From: Brucella pseudintermedia
GTDB lineage: Bacteria > Pseudomonadota > Alphaproteobacteria > Rhizobiales > Rhizobiaceae
Direction: 5' to 3'
DNA: 64,000 bases
Assembly (NCBI RefSeq): GCF_008932435.1
Contig: NZ_WBWE01000014.1
Span: 62,001-126,000, forward strand
Part shown: positions 1-8,685 of the stretch, one piece after another
Layout: the number at the start of each line of letters is the position of its first letter
Position numbering within the stretch: position 1 is the first letter of the stretch
Notes under the pieces: model-generated
Told to the model about the DNA's origin: nothing
The model's database searches: none
The model's input: only the letters and a program-made list of their open reading frames with translations
Translations under genes and position numbers: made by a program

Positions 1-165
1 CACGCCAACCGTCAGAAGCGGCGCGGAAACCATGAAGATGATGAGGAGAACGAGCATCACGTCGACGAACGGCGTCACGTTGATTTCGCTCATCAATGCC
101 TTCTTGCGGCCGCGCCTGCGGCGTCCGCCCGACTGCATTCCCTGACTTCCGACCGACATGCCCAT
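1..165 (-). CDS. tolR: TolR, ExbD/TolR-family protein, N-terminal part (cut by window edge)
   Basis: Only the first 55 codons lie in the window; the gene continues beyond position 1. The protein begins MGMSVGSQ, has a basic stretch ([10 protein letters not shown]), and then the family hallmark [19 protein letters not shown], in which the membrane aspartate (FVDVMLVLL) is the proton-relay residue of TolR/ExbD. It would work with TolQ as the inner-membrane proton-driven motor of the Tol-Pal cell-envelope system. It sits 46 bp downstream of tolQ on the same strand, in the standard ybgC-tolQ-tolR order. Function is inferred from family and context; tolA, tolB and pal should follow to the left. 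Confidence 0.93.
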   Translation of the reverse strand, partial: MGMSVGSQGMQSGGRRRRGRKKALMSEINVTPFVDVMLVLLIIFMVSAPLLTVGV

Positions 166-211
166 TGCAAGATTCCCGAAGGCTGAAACTACACTCGATG
201 CTTGATGCCGC

Positions 212-922
212 TTAATTACGCGGCGTCAGCTTCTCATCAATTTGGCGCGACAGTATGGCGGAAAACTCGTCCGCAAAACCTTCCAGCCGCCCGCCGATCT
301 TGCCCGCATCCGCAGACAGCTTGTTGTAGGCGATAACGGCGGGAATAGCGGCGAGAAGGCCGATGGCCGTTGCCAGAAGCGCTTCGGCGATACCCGGCGC
401 AACGACGGCAAGGCTGGTGTTCTTGGAAGCGGCGATGGCCTGGAACGAGGTCATGATGCCGACGACCGTGCCGAACAGGCCGATGAAGGGAGCAGCAGAA
501 CCGATGGTCGCCAGAAAGCCCAGTCGCGATTCCAGCTTTTCGCTTTCACGCGCCAGCGCGACATCCATGGCCTTGTCGATGCGCATCTGGAGGCCGATGG
601 GAGAGCGGGCCCCCTTTTCGAATGACTTCTTCCACTCGCGCATCGCGGCCATGAAGATGGATGCCATGCCGGTGGTGCGGCGTTCACCGAGATTGCGATA
701 AAGTTCTTCCAGCGACTGGCCGGACCAGAACGTCTGCTCGAAGCGATCAATCGCGCGCCGCGCCCGTCCGTAAGCAATCGTCTTGTCCACGATGATAGCC
801 CAGGTCCAGATCGAAGCGAACAACAGGCCAAGCATAACGAGCTTGACGACCCAGTTCGCCTGCATGAACAGGCCCCAGAGGGTAACATCGGCGGCGGGGG
901 CCGCTAACGCAACATTTTCCAT
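212..922 (-). CDS. tolQ: TolQ, proton-channel subunit of the Tol-Pal system
   Basis: 236 residues, normal for TolQ. Three hydrophobic segments are visible: about residues 25-46, 136-160 ([20 protein letters not shown], the conserved MotA/TolQ/ExbB core) and 173-200. A long cytoplasmic loop separates the first two. TolQ forms the channel through which protons drive TolR and TolA; the complex links inner and outer membranes during division and helps lipid retrograde transport. It lies between ybgC and tolR. The 351-bp gap upstream may hold a separate promoter for tolQR. I chose the start MENVALAAP because it is the only Met ahead of the first membrane segment. Confidence 0.96.
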   Translation of the reverse strand: MENVALAAPAADVTLWGLFMQANWVVKLVMLGLLFASIWTWAIIVDKTIAYGRARRAIDRFEQTFWSGQSLEELYRNLGERRTTGMASIFMAAMREWKKSFEKGARSPIGLQMRIDKAMDVALARESEKLESRLGFLATIGSAAPFIGLFGTVVGIMTSFQAIAASKNTSLAVVAPGIAEALLATAIGLLAAIPAVIAYNKLSADAGKIGGRLEGFADEFSAILSRQIDEKLTPRN

Positions 923-1273
923 CGATCTACCGTCCTCGAATCCAAACGCCCGGCCACTTGACCGGGCGGTATCGCAAATCCGTTACCCAGCGTCTGAAAC
1001 CAGACACTCTAACCTTGCGCAGCTTTTCAACGTGAAGCCGTACCTGCCCGACGAGCGGCCGCCACTTCGCACCGCAACCGCCATCCCGGATTTCAACCTT
1101 AAATCCATCAGGCGCTTGTTACGGTTAATTTTGGTGAAAGGAAGGCGCTGCGCTTCAAGCCTGCCTCTCAACCGATTCCGTCAGGATGATTAATGGAATA
1201 TTATGGTTAAAGATGCGTTAGCATCTGCCTAAATAGGACACACCCCAACAAAGGGGACGCGATTTCCCGGAGT
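923..1273. other. Intergenic region ybgC-tolQ, probable tolQ promoter/leader
   Basis: 351 bp without a convincing gene. It contains a perfect small hairpin GTCTG-AAAC-CAGAC near 993-1006 and a CCCC-AACAAA-GGGG stem near 1242-1255, just past the ybgC stop. Since ybgC and tolQ are usually close together, the gap suggests partial termination after ybgC and a separate promoter for tolQ. I could not define a clear -35/-10 pair. Confidence 0.4.
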
Positions 1274-1732
1274 TCAGCCCTTGCGGCTGTTGGTGAAGGC
1301 CTCTCGCCATTCATCGGGAATGCGGCGCGGATGGCCTGCCTTGGTGATCATCACCGCTTCTACCTTCGCTTCCGAAAGCAGGCGGCCCCCGCAGGTGATC
1401 TTCTGCGCCATGATGACCCGCGCGCCGCGAATTTCGCTGACGCGGGTTTCGATCAGAATGAGGTCGTCCATCTTCGCCGGCGATTTGTAGTCGATCTCCA
1501 TGCGGCGAACGACCCAGACCATTTCCTCGCCGAGCGCGCCCTCGGCCAGCTCGATATGGTGAACGTCCTGCAAGCGCAGGAAGTCCGTGCGTCCGCGTTC
1601 ATAGAATTCCAGATAGCGGCCATGATAGACGAAGCCGGAAAAATCCGTATCGGCATAATAGATGCGGGCATAAAGAAGATGCGCGCCGTCTTTGAGTTCG
1701 CCGGATACGGCCTGTTGCTGCTTGTCGGTCAT
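1274..1732 (-). CDS. ybgC: YbgC-type acyl-CoA thioesterase of the Tol-Pal cluster
   Basis: 152 residues with the 4-hydroxybenzoyl-CoA thioesterase (hot-dog) fold. The signature [19 protein letters not shown] near residues 25-43 carries the catalytic Asp (about D30) and the conserved VYH. YbgC proteins hydrolyse short or medium acyl-CoA thioesters and are almost always linked to tol-pal, though their role there is unsettled. The start codon overlaps the ruvB stop by four bases (ATGA), so translation is coupled to ruvB. The order ruvCAB-ybgC-tolQR is common in Brucella relatives. Confidence 0.93.
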   Translation of the reverse strand: MTDKQQQAVSGELKDGAHLLYARIYYADTDFSGFVYHGRYLEFYERGRTDFLRLQDVHHIELAEGALGEEMVWVVRRMEIDYKSPAKMDDLILIETRVSEIRGARVIMAQKITCGGRLLSEAKVEAVMITKAGHPRRIPDEWREAFTNSRKG

Positions 1733-2769
1733 TCGTCGTCCATGAAGAGGCCGTATTGCGACTGCTGGATGATTTCAGCGGGCGCAGGCAGTCCCAGATG
1801 CTGCCAGGCGACAGCCGTGAGCACCCGGCCACGCGGCGTGCGTTGCAAAAAACCCTGCTGGATTAGATAGGGTTCGATAATGTCTTCAATCGCATCACGC
1901 GGCTCGGACAGGCCCGCGGCGATGGTTTCGATCCCCACCGGACCGCCGCCAAAATTGCGCGCGATGATATTGAGATAGCGCCGGTCAAGCTGATCCAGCC
2001 CCCGATTGTCCACTTCCAGACGCGATAGCGCCTCATCGGCGATCTTGCGGTCGATGATATCGGCGCCTGCGACCAGCGCGAAATCGCGGACGCGGCGCAA
2101 CAGCCGTCCGGCAATGCGCGGCGTGCCACGTGAACGGCGGGCAACTTCCACCGCGCCGTCCGGCGAAATGCCCATCTGCATGATGCGCGCGCCACGTCGC
2201 ACAATATATTCCAGTTCCTCGACCGTATAAAAATTGAGCCGCACCGGAATGCCGAAACGGTCACGCAGCGGCGTGGTCAGGAGGCCCAGACGGGTCGTTG
2301 CCGCAACCAGCGTGAACTTGGCCAGATCGATCTTGACGGAGCGCGCCGCCGGTCCCTCACCGATGATGAGATCGAGCTGAAAATCCTCCATCGCCGGATA
2401 GAGAATTTCTTCAACTGCCGGGCTCAGCCGATGAATTTCGTCGATGAAAAGCACGTCACGCTCTTCGAGATTGGTCAAGAGCGCCGCCAGATCGCCCGCC
2501 TTGGCGATGACCGGGCCGGAAGTGGAGCGGAAATTGACGCCGAGTTCCTTGGCCATGATCTGCGCCAGCGTCGTCTTGCCGAGACCGGGAGGGCCAACGA
2601 ACAACACATGATCCAGCGCCTCGCCGCGCACCTTGGCGGCTTCAATGAAAACTTTCAGATTGGCGCGCGCTGCCGCCTGGCCGACGAAATCGTCGAGCGT
2701 TTGCGGGCGCAGCGTATTGTCTTCGTCTACGCGGCTGTCGGCATTGATGAGAGGGTTGCGGTCGCTCAT
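1729..2769 (-). CDS. ruvB: RuvB, Holliday junction branch-migration ATPase
   Basis: 346 residues, full length. Walker [10 protein letters not shown] is at residues 59-67, and Walker [11 protein letters not shown] has the acidic pair at D110-E111. The C-terminal winged-helix part includes [12 protein letters not shown]. RuvB is an AAA+ hexamer that with RuvA drives branch migration of Holliday junctions during recombination and replication-fork repair. It follows ruvA by 55 bp and overlaps ybgC by four bases. The early part [11 protein letters not shown] is the family's usual N-terminal motif, so the start MSDRNPL is likely correct. Confidence 0.97.
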   Translation of the reverse strand: MSDRNPLINADSRVDEDNTLRPQTLDDFVGQAAARANLKVFIEAAKVRGEALDHVLFVGPPGLGKTTLAQIMAKELGVNFRSTSGPVIAKAGDLAALLTNLEERDVLFIDEIHRLSPAVEEILYPAMEDFQLDLIIGEGPAARSVKIDLAKFTLVAATTRLGLLTTPLRDRFGIPVRLNFYTVEELEYIVRRGARIMQMGISPDGAVEVARRSRGTPRIAGRLLRRVRDFALVAGADIIDRKIADEALSRLEVDNRGLDQLDRRYLNIIARNFGGGPVGIETIAAGLSEPRDAIEDIIEPYLIQQGFLQRTPRGRVLTAVAWQHLGLPAPAEIIQQSQYGLFMDDE

Positions 2770-2824
2770 GCCTTCCTCCTCGCATGAACATATCGTTCAG
2801 GCAAGTCTCTCGCCCGGCAGTCCA

Positions 2825-3442
2825 TCATCGGGAAAGTTCCTTCAAACCCAACCGGATGAGCTTTGCCGAATCGGCATCCTCGCCCGCCTCTTTCAGCGCA
2901 GCGGCAACGGCATTCGCCGCCTGATCGCGCGAATAACCAAGATTGGAAAGCGCAGATACTGCGTCAGCCACCGGCGCAGGTGCTGCGCCCGCGCCAAGCT
3001 CCTGCTTGAGCCCGATCGTGCCGCTCGCATCACCGGCAAAGGCAGGCGCCTTGTTCTTCAATTCCGTGACGATGCGCTCCGCCACTTTCTTGCCGACGCC
3101 CGGCGCGCGCGACACCATGGCGATGTCACGCAGCGCAATCGCATTGGCGAGTTCGGATGGCGACAGCGTGCCAAGCACGGCAAGCGCCACTTTCGCCCCG
3201 ACACCCTGCACGCTCTGCAACAGGCGGAACCATTCGCGCTCAAGCTGACTGGCAAACCCGTAAAGGCGGATCATGTCCTCGCGGACATAGGTTTCGATGA
3301 ACAACACCGCCGCCTCGCCTGCGCCACCCAGATTGCCCAGCGTCCGCGCCGAGCAAAAAGCGACATAACCGACACCATGCACGTCAATGACCGCATGATC
3401 CTCTGCGATTTCATCGATCACACCCTTGAGTTTACCGATCAT
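2825..3442 (-). CDS. ruvA: RuvA, Holliday junction DNA-binding subunit
   Basis: About 205 residues from the ATG that gives the canonical N terminus [12 protein letters not shown]. An in-frame GTG two codons upstream (position 3448) would add two residues and abut the ruvC stop. The N-terminal OB fold is followed by helix-hairpin-helix segments ([17 protein letters not shown] and [17 protein letters not shown]). An Ala-rich linker leads to the C-terminal domain III ([16 protein letters not shown]) that contacts RuvB. RuvA tetramers hold the four-way junction for RuvB and RuvC. It sits directly after ruvC in an apparent ruvCAB operon. Confidence 0.96.
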   Translation of the reverse strand: MIGKLKGVIDEIAEDHAVIDVHGVGYVAFCSARTLGNLGGAGEAAVLFIETYVREDMIRLYGFASQLEREWFRLLQSVQGVGAKVALAVLGTLSPSELANAIALRDIAMVSRAPGVGKKVAERIVTELKNKAPAFAGDASGTIGLKQELGAGAAPAPVADAVSALSNLGYSRDQAANAVAAALKEAGEDADSAKLIRLGLKELSR

Positions 3443-3448
3443 GGCCAC

Positions 3449-3967
3449 CTACGCGATAAGTTGTTGCAACCGGCGCGCACTGGCGATGCTCTGCCGGTGA
3501 TGCGCATGGCAAATGGCGATGGCAAGCGCATCGGCGGCATCGCTCGTATCGAAGGATGCGCGCGGCATCAGCACTTTCACCATCATGTGAATCTGCTGCT
3601 TTTCGCCATGGCCGACGCCGATCACCGCCTTCTTGACGGCATTCGGCGCATATTCGGCAACCGGCAGTCCGGCCTGCGCCGGGGCCAGCAGCGCAATGCC
3701 GCGCGCCTGCCCCAGTTTCAGCGTCGCCGTTGCGTCCTTGTTGACGAAAGTATGCTCGACCGCCGCCTCGTGCGGCATATATTCGTGCAGGACTTTGGAA
3801 AGCCCCTCATGCAACTGGCAAAGGCGCGATGCGAGATCCATCTCGGCATTGGAGGTCACAGTTCCCGAGCCGATGAAATGCAGTGAATTGCCAAGCGATT
3901 CGACAATGCCCCAGCCGGTGCGGCGCAGGCCCGGATCGATACCAATGATGCGAATCGTTTCTTTCAT
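3449..3967 (-). CDS. ruvC: RuvC, Holliday junction resolvase
   Basis: 172 residues, typical length. The four acidic catalytic residues of the RNase H-like fold are recognisable: D11 in [15 protein letters not shown]71 in [11 protein letters not shown], and D143/D146 in [20 protein letters not shown]. RuvC nicks opposing strands of Holliday junctions held by RuvAB. It is the first gene of the ruvCAB-ybgC-tol run on the minus strand. About 90 bp separate it from rcdA upstream, leaving room for a promoter. Confidence 0.97.
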   Translation of the reverse strand: MKETIRIIGIDPGLRRTGWGIVESLGNSLHFIGSGTVTSNAEMDLASRLCQLHEGLSKVLHEYMPHEAAVEHTFVNKDATATLKLGQARGIALLAPAQAGLPVAEYAPNAVKKAVIGVGHGEKQQIHMMVKVLMPRASFDTSDAADALAIAICHAHHRQSIASARRLQQLIA

Positions 3968-4058
3968 AAGCGAACCCTATCCTCAGACGGATTCACTTGA
4001 CAGCAGAAAAGTGAACAAAAGAGAAACATGCGCCCCGCAGGACGCATATGTTCAATGG

Positions 4059-4586
4059 TTATGAAGCGCCGAAAGCAGTTTTTAACAGCACGATCTGTTC
4101 CGAAACCGGGTTGCCGCGCGGCACACCTTGCAACGAAACCACCTCGCCGTAGACTTCACGGTCCATGCGGCGCACGCGGGCCTGCAGGCGCATGGACCGC
4201 TCAACCAGTTCCACGAATGCGGCGGGCAGTTCGGACCAGCCCTGCGCGGCTTCACCCGCCGACGGCGTGTCGAGGCGCACCTTGGCCTTTTCGGCGGCAA
4301 CCTGCTGGCGGGACATTTCCCCGCTGCGCGCCGCGCGCTGGAGCAGCAGCCAGGAAGCAATCTGCATGAGGCGCGTGGTCAGCCGCATCGATTCGGCGGC
4401 ATAAAGCGTCGCGGCCACGCGCGACAGGTTGCGCGCATCCTCGCGGCCCTCCCCATCAAGGTAGCTTGCCGCTTCCTCGACCATATCCATGCCTTGCGTA
4501 TAGATCGGCTTGAACGAATCCGAGAAGACCATGCGCTCCGCGAGGCTGATCATATTGCTCGGCATCTGACCCTGTTCGCTAATCAC
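4059..4586 (-). CDS. rcdA: RcdA homologue (DUF1465), adaptor for regulated CtrA degradation
   Basis: 175 residues from a GTG start preceded at good spacing by AAGGTGG; longer in-frame starts (to 4640) and an internal ATG (MPSNMISL, 4565) exist. The helical protein MISLAERMVFSDSFK... matches the DUF1465 family, whose Caulobacter member RcdA (about 174 residues) helps deliver CtrA to ClpXP during the cell cycle. No membrane segment or signal peptide is seen. A perfect CtrA-type motif (TTAA-N7-TTAA) lies about 195 bp upstream, suggesting CtrA controls the adaptor that promotes its own turnover. Identity rests on family resemblance; the regulatory loop is inferred. Confidence 0.82.
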   Translation of the reverse strand: MISEQGQMPSNMISLAERMVFSDSFKPIYTQGMDMVEEAASYLDGEGREDARNLSRVAATLYAAESMRLTTRLMQIASWLLLQRAARSGEMSRQQVAAEKAKVRLDTPSAGEAAQGWSELPAAFVELVERSMRLQARVRRMDREVYGEVVSLQGVPRGNPVSEQIVLLKTAFGAS

Positions 4587-4780
4587 TGCTCTGCCACCTT
4601 GCATGACCGCCGGTATCGGCGGCCCATTCCGTTGCCGCATACGCCTGTGGGATTCTCCAGACGGATGCGAATGAAACCATTGAACCGCTGTTCGACCATG
4701 GGGGAGGCTGGGACGGAACAGCTACGGTAAACAAGTCCACGACAAACTGCACCTTCATGCACGGTCGCGCAAGTTTATGT

Positions 4781-4795
4781 TTAACGTTCGGTTAA
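4781..4795. promoter_or_regulatory. CtrA-type box upstream of rcdA
   Basis: TTAACGTTCGGTTAA is an exact match to TTAA-N7-TTAA, the CtrA recognition pattern of alpha-proteobacteria. It lies upstream of rcdA, so control of rcdA is the simplest reading. The motif is short and AT-rich, so chance occurrence is possible. Confidence 0.55.
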
Positions 4796-4910
4796 CATTT
4801 TCAGGAGCTTTTAAAGAAAGTCCGCAAATAGAACGGATCGAAGGGCATTCCGTTCCGCCCCATGGCATGTGGAAAATCGATGTTTGCGGGATGTGCAGCA
4901 AAAAGCGCAT

Positions 4911-4935
4911 AAAAAAAGAGCCGCAAGGGCGGCTC
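4911..4935 (-). terminator. Intrinsic terminator of the candidate small RNA
   Basis: GAGCCGC / GCGGCTC with a four-base loop, followed on the minus strand by TTTTTTT. Confidence 0.8.
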
Positions 4936-5012
4936 TCAGGAGTTTAACAGGGAGGCGTCAAACAGAGTGGCTAAACCACTCGGTAAGAATCCAGCCGAAC
5001 TGGATGTAAACC
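4911..5012 (-). ncRNA. Candidate trans-acting small RNA with three stem-loops
   Basis: Read on the minus strand there are three consecutive perfect hairpins: ATCCAG-TTCGG-CTGGAT (5005-4989), GAGTGG-TTTAG-CCACTC (4981-4965) and GAGCCGC-CCTT-GCGGCTC (4935-4918). The last is followed by seven Ts (4917-4911), a strong intrinsic terminator. Between hairpins 2 and 3 is an unpaired pyrimidine run GCCTCCCTG, able to pair with Shine-Dalgarno sequences. No coding frame fits. The terminator is not needed for opgC, which has its own at 5096-5122. The build resembles the anti-Shine-Dalgarno small RNAs of rhizobia (alpha-r14 type), but I cannot assign a family. The 5' end is estimated. Confidence 0.6.
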
Positions 5013-5029
5013 ATTTAACACCGTTAAGA

Positions 5030-5044
5030 TTAATGAATGGTTAA
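5030..5044. promoter_or_regulatory. CtrA-type box in front of the candidate small RNA
   Basis: TTAATGAATGGTTAA is an exact TTAA-N7-TTAA match; on the minus strand it contains the half-site TTAACCAT. It is about 20-35 bp upstream of the estimated small-RNA start, where CtrA commonly binds to activate promoters. More TTAA copies follow immediately (5023-5026, 5015-5018), making a cluster. Confidence 0.5.
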
Positions 5045-5049
5045 TTCCG

Positions 5050-5080
5050 GTCCCGCACTGTGGATAATCTCACGCGGGAC
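5050..5080. promoter_or_regulatory. DnaA box within a 7-bp inverted repeat
   Basis: TGTGGATAA (5059-5067) is the exact complement of the DnaA box TTATCCACA. It lies in the 17-base spacer between GTCCCGC (5050-5056) and GCGGGAC (5074-5080). It could serve DnaA as a transcription factor or titration site. A single box does not indicate an origin. Confidence 0.5.
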
Positions 5081-5095
5081 AGCACTTTCCCTCAA

Positions 5096-5122
5096 GGAAA
5101 AGCCGCCCGAAACGGGGCGGCT
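5096..5122 (-). terminator. Intrinsic terminator of opgC
   Basis: AGCCGCCC-loop-GGGCGGCT, nine bases beyond the opgC stop, followed on the minus strand by TTTCC. Confidence 0.7.
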
Positions 5123-5131
5123 GATCACTGC

Positions 5132-6355
5132 TCAATAACGCTGCATCGCAGGCTTGGTGCCTGAGGCAAGCTGCATCTTGACCGGTTCGGCAGCGGGCAC
5201 GACGGGCTTTGCCGAAGCGGGCGCGCCCTTCTTGCTCCAGCCGATGGTCGGCAGCCATTCCAGATAATAGGCCAGCGCGAACTGCATCACGATGCCGGTT
5301 GCGATCAGCAGCGTGTCATATGGCAGGCCGCCGGGATTCACGAGCTTCATCACCTGCGCAACCATCGCCAGCAGCGTGCCGGCAATGAAGACCGGCAGCG
5401 AATGCTTGCCGAGAATGGCGAGCGGATTATCCGGCGCGGTGCGGGCGATGTTGTTCAGCGTCGGGACGACAGCAATGAGATAGGCAATCGCCAGCACGTG
5501 CAAAAGGCGCGGACCGGACAGGAAGGTCTTGTCGAAGCCGGTGATGACCATGGGCATCCCCATGGATGCATCGATGCCCCAGAGCGGGATGCGCACCCAA
5601 GCCAGCGCCAGCACCAGATAGCCGACGGCAAGGCCGATGAGCAGCGGATGCTTCGGCAGTTCGCCGCCGCGACGCACATGCATCACGCCTGCGATACCGA
5701 TCGCGAACAGGAACTGCCACGACAGCGGGTTGAGGAACCAGACGCCCTCTGTCGGATAGTTGACGGGTGCCACATGATAGAGGCCCGAAAGGAACCACAC
5801 CGTGCCGGAAACGCCAAGCATCAGCGGCAGGCTGATGCGCGCCAGCAGAAGCAGGATCGGCGTCAGGACCAGCATGACGGCATACATGGACAGAATGTTG
5901 TTATAGCCGAGCTGGTGCCCCATCGTGACGATGCCGAACAGCGCCTCGACCGGATGCTTGACCAGCGGGGCGATGTTGATCTGCGTGAGCAATTCCGAAC
6001 GCTTGAGGAAAAGCGCGGCGGCGGCGAAAATGGCGATGGTCGCCATGGTCGTCATGATATGCGTGGTATAAAGCACGCCCGCGCGTCGCCACATCTTGAG
6101 CGACATGAGCAGCCGGTTGCCGGGAGCGAATTTCGATCCATAGGCGAGAGCCACGGCCATGCCGGAAATGAGCACGAAGGCTTCTGCCGAATCGGAGAAG
6201 CCGAGATTCTTATGTGTAATATGCTCGTAGATTGTGCCGGGCACATGGTTGATGAAGATCGTCAGCAGCGCGAGCGCACGGAACACGTCAATGCGCGTGT
6301 CGCGCATTTTTACGGTCGGTGCGGGCAACGCCTGTCCAGCGGTCGCAATGTTCAT
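5132..6355 (-). CDS. opgC: OpgC/Cgm-type succinyltransferase for osmoregulated periplasmic glucans
   Basis: 407 residues, strongly hydrophobic with roughly ten membrane spans and a short cytoplasmic-looking C-terminal tail rich in Ala, Pro and Lys. The N-terminal RIDVFRALALLTIFINHVPG and SDSAEAFVLISGMAVALAYG are the OpgC_C family motifs (acyltransferase-3-like). In Rhodobacter OpgC and in Brucella Cgm such proteins add succinyl groups to periplasmic or cyclic beta-1,2 glucans, making them anionic; glucan modification matters for envelope homeostasis. The gene stands alone, with its own terminator and an approximately 400-bp divergent promoter region. Succinyl specificity is inferred from the family. 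Confidence 0.88.
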   Translation of the reverse strand: MNIATAGQALPAPTVKMRDTRIDVFRALALLTIFINHVPGTIYEHITHKNLGFSDSAEAFVLISGMAVALAYGSKFAPGNRLLMSLKMWRRAGVLYTTHIMTTMATIAIFAAAALFLKRSELLTQINIAPLVKHPVEALFGIVTMGHQLGYNNILSMYAVMLVLTPILLLLARISLPLMLGVSGTVWFLSGLYHVAPVNYPTEGVWFLNPLSWQFLFAIGIAGVMHVRRGGELPKHPLLIGLAVGYLVLALAWVRIPLWGIDASMGMPMVITGFDKTFLSGPRLLHVLAIAYLIAVVPTLNNIARTAPDNPLAILGKHSLPVFIAGTLLAMVAQVMKLVNPGGLPYDTLLIATGIVMQFALAYYLEWLPTIGWSKKGAPASAKPVVPAAEPVKMQLASGTKPAMQRY

Positions 6356-6752
6356 TTACCAGCCTGCCTATCGTTTAGGGAAAGTACCTGCACTTGGGAT
6401 TGCGAGACTTTCCAATCTTCTTCGTGTCATTCCGAATGATGGTCGCATGTGCGGCCGGAACGGTTTCACACGTTTGTCGGGTCCTTCAGCGCCCGATCTC
6501 TGTGCGGGTTATATATCGGTAAATACGAGCAGAACCGGGTTGGTTCCGATCAACTTTCGTTCCAGTGGATAACATTATGGTAACCCGGACAGACGCGAAC
6601 CGAAGGGCGCTCAGCCAATGAATACTTGCCGAAGCGCGGTCGCCTCGCATAAATGCGATAAAACAAATGGATAGAGCGCCGCTTCCGTTTCCGGTAAACA
6701 CAGTGCTTCCATTGCCCGAATTCCATCACGTTTTTCCCGTTAGGCTTCGTTC
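6356..6752. other. Divergent intergenic region opgC / thiE-like
   Basis: 397 bp with no convincing gene. It holds a perfect small inverted repeat TCGCAT-AA-ATGCGA (6645-6658) and a near-match to a DnaA box (AGTGGATAA, near 6564). No TPP riboswitch signature is present, although the gene to the right is ThiE-like. Promoters for both genes are expected but not assigned. Confidence 0.35.
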
Positions 6753-7418
6753 ATGAACACGCCCGCTCACCAGACTGAAACAGACCGCTGCCGCATCGTG
6801 CTGGTCGCGCCCCCGCTTGCCGACGGCGCGGCGCTCGCAAAGCTTTTGACGGCTGCGCTCTCGGGCGGCGACGTTGCGAGCGTCATTCTCGACACCGGCG
6901 ATCTCGACGAGGCCACCTTTCAGGCCGCAGCCGAAAAGGCCATCCCCGTCATTCAGGAGAAGGGCGCTGCCGCGCTTATCCTCAATGATACCCGCATCGC
7001 AGGGCGCGTCGGGGCGGACGGGGTCCATATCGAAGGCAAGGCCGCCGATCTGGCCGAAGCGATAGAAAAGCATACGCCGAAGATGATTGTCGGCACCGGC
7101 AATCTGCGCGACCGCCATGGCGCGATGGAAATCGGCGAGTTGCAGCCCGATTACGTGTTCTTCGGCAAGATCGGTGCGGACAACAAGCCCGACGCCCATC
7201 CGCGCAACCTGTCGCTCGCTGAATGGTGGGCGCAGATGGTGGAGATTCCCTGCATCGCGCAGGCCGGAAGCGCGCTGGAAAGCATCATCCCGGCTGCCGA
7301 GACCGGCGCGGATTTCGTGGCGCTCGGACGTGCCGTCTTCGACGCCGCAGACCCTGCGCAGGCTGTCGCGGAAGCCAACCGGCTTCTTGATGAAAAAGCG
7401 CCGCGTTTTGAAAACTGA
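6753..7418 (+). CDS. ThiE-like thiamine phosphate synthase family protein (divergent)
   Basis: 221 residues of the TIM-barrel TenI/ThiE family: ILDTGDLD, AALILNDTRIAGRVGADGVHIEG, DYVFFGKIG and GADFVALGRAVFDA follow the ThiE layout. ThiE joins hydroxymethylpyrimidine pyrophosphate to thiazole phosphate. Here the usual GADGVHLGQxD phosphate-binding segment reads GADGVHIEGKAAD, so the Gln and Asp are absent. This resembles the second, thiE-like copy of alpha-proteobacteria and may not make thiamine phosphate. No TPP riboswitch precedes it. It is followed after 22 bp by a Sel1-repeat gene, probably in the same transcript. Confidence 0.7.
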   Translation: MNTPAHQTETDRCRIVLVAPPLADGAALAKLLTAALSGGDVASVILDTGDLDEATFQAAAEKAIPVIQEKGAAALILNDTRIAGRVGADGVHIEGKAADLAEAIEKHTPKMIVGTGNLRDRHGAMEIGELQPDYVFFGKIGADNKPDAHPRNLSLAEWWAQMVEIPCIAQAGSALESIIPAAETGADFVALGRAVFDAADPAQAVAEANRLLDEKAPRFEN

Positions 7419-7440
7419 TTCCTTCATCAAGGTCTTGCCG

Positions 7441-8481
7441 ATGCCCATGAAGAGCAAACTTCTTCTCGCTGCTGTTCTGACATTCGCTCTGCCGGTCCTG
7501 CCTGCCTCGGCAGCAAACGAGCCTGCGCACAGTCAGAAAAGCGGCCAGCACGGCAAGAAGGCCGACAAGCAATCCAAGCCGGTCATGCTGCCGCAACCGG
7601 CAACCACGGAACCGATGCCGCACATCGATCCGAGCCGTTTCGGCGACAAGCCGGCAGACGAGGCTTTCGGGGCATTCCAGCGCGGTCTTTACCTGACCGC
7701 CTTCAATCTGGCCAAGCCGCAGGCCGAAAAGGGCGATCCGGCATCGCAGACGCTCGTCGCGGAGATTTATGCACGCGGCCTTGGCATTGCCGCCAATCAG
7801 AAACTGGCGGCGGAATGGTATGAGAAAGCGGCCAATAACGGGGTTGTCGAGGCGCAGTTCCGCTACGCGGCCCTTCTGCTTCAGGGCACCTACACCAAAA
7901 AGGACCCCGTCAAAGCGGAAGAACTAATGAAGAAGGCCGCCGAGGGCGGCAACGCCATGGCACAATTCAATTACGGCCAGATGCTGATGGTGAAGACACC
8001 GGGCAAGCCCGGCCTCGATCTCGCCTTTCCCTGGTTCGAGAAAGCAGCCGAGGCCAAGCTTGCCGACGCGCAATATGCAGTCAGCCAGATTTACGCCAAT
8101 GGCACCCCCACCATTCCGCGCGACGACAAGAAGGCGCGCGTCTATCTCCTGCTTGCGGCTGCGCAAGGATATGACACGGCGCAGTTCGACCTTGGCCGCT
8201 GGCTGATCGAAGGGCGCGGCGGCGACCGCAATTATGAACAAGGTTTCGGCTGGATGCAGCTCGGCGCGCAGCGCGGCATGGTGATGGCGCAGGCATGGCT
8301 CGCCCGCCTCTATCGCGACGGCATCGGCACCGAGGGCGATCAGGTCAAGGCGGCGGCCTGGTATATCGTCGCCCAGCGCGCCGGTTTCCGCGCGCCGGAC
8401 CTCAATGACATGATGGACGGACTGGCTGACGATCAGATCAAGCAGGCTATCGAAACCGCCAACAGTCTGCGCGTCCGCTGA
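7441..8481 (+). CDS. Secreted Sel1-like repeat protein
   Basis: 346 residues from ATG 7441, preceded by AAGG; a second ATG at 7447 (MKSKLLLAA) is equally possible. A signal peptide with cleavage near LPASA-AN is visible. A Lys/Gln/Pro-rich linker is followed by several Sel1-type repeats, for example AEIYARGLGIAANQKLAAEW, AEELMKKAAEGGNAMAQFNY and ARLYRDGIGTEGDQVKAAAW. Sel1 repeats form alpha-solenoids for protein-protein contacts; in related bacteria such exported proteins affect envelope or host interaction. It lies just after the ThiE-like gene. The partner is unknown. Confidence 0.85.
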   Translation: MPMKSKLLLAAVLTFALPVLPASAANEPAHSQKSGQHGKKADKQSKPVMLPQPATTEPMPHIDPSRFGDKPADEAFGAFQRGLYLTAFNLAKPQAEKGDPASQTLVAEIYARGLGIAANQKLAAEWYEKAANNGVVEAQFRYAALLLQGTYTKKDPVKAEELMKKAAEGGNAMAQFNYGQMLMVKTPGKPGLDLAFPWFEKAAEAKLADAQYAVSQIYANGTPTIPRDDKKARVYLLLAAAQGYDTAQFDLGRWLIEGRGGDRNYEQGFGWMQLGAQRGMVMAQAWLARLYRDGIGTEGDQVKAAAWYIVAQRAGFRAPDLNDMMDGLADDQIKQAIETANSLRVR

Positions 8482-8685
8482 TTTTGGGCGAATTATCAGG
8501 CCAGACCCGCTCTCTTTTCGTGGTCAGGCTTGCGTCAGGCGCAGTTTTATGGTCTTGGAGACCCGATTATCGCGGTTCGAGTATAAGGCAGGTGCGCAAT
8601 CTCCGGGACAACACCGGACGGTTGCCTTTTCGTCGTCATGCACCGGACCGCACATGGTTTCACATTTTCATTCCGGATCAAGCTC

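Larger units (their letters stand above)
4587..5131. other. Intergenic region rcdA-opgC rich in cell-cycle motifs
   Basis: 545 bp with no credible protein-coding gene. It holds two TTAA-N7-TTAA CtrA-type motifs (4781-4795, 5030-5044), a perfect DnaA box inside an inverted repeat (5050-5080), a three-hairpin candidate small RNA with an intrinsic terminator (about 4911-5012, minus strand), and the opgC terminator (5096-5122). Each is listed separately. Confidence 0.6.
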
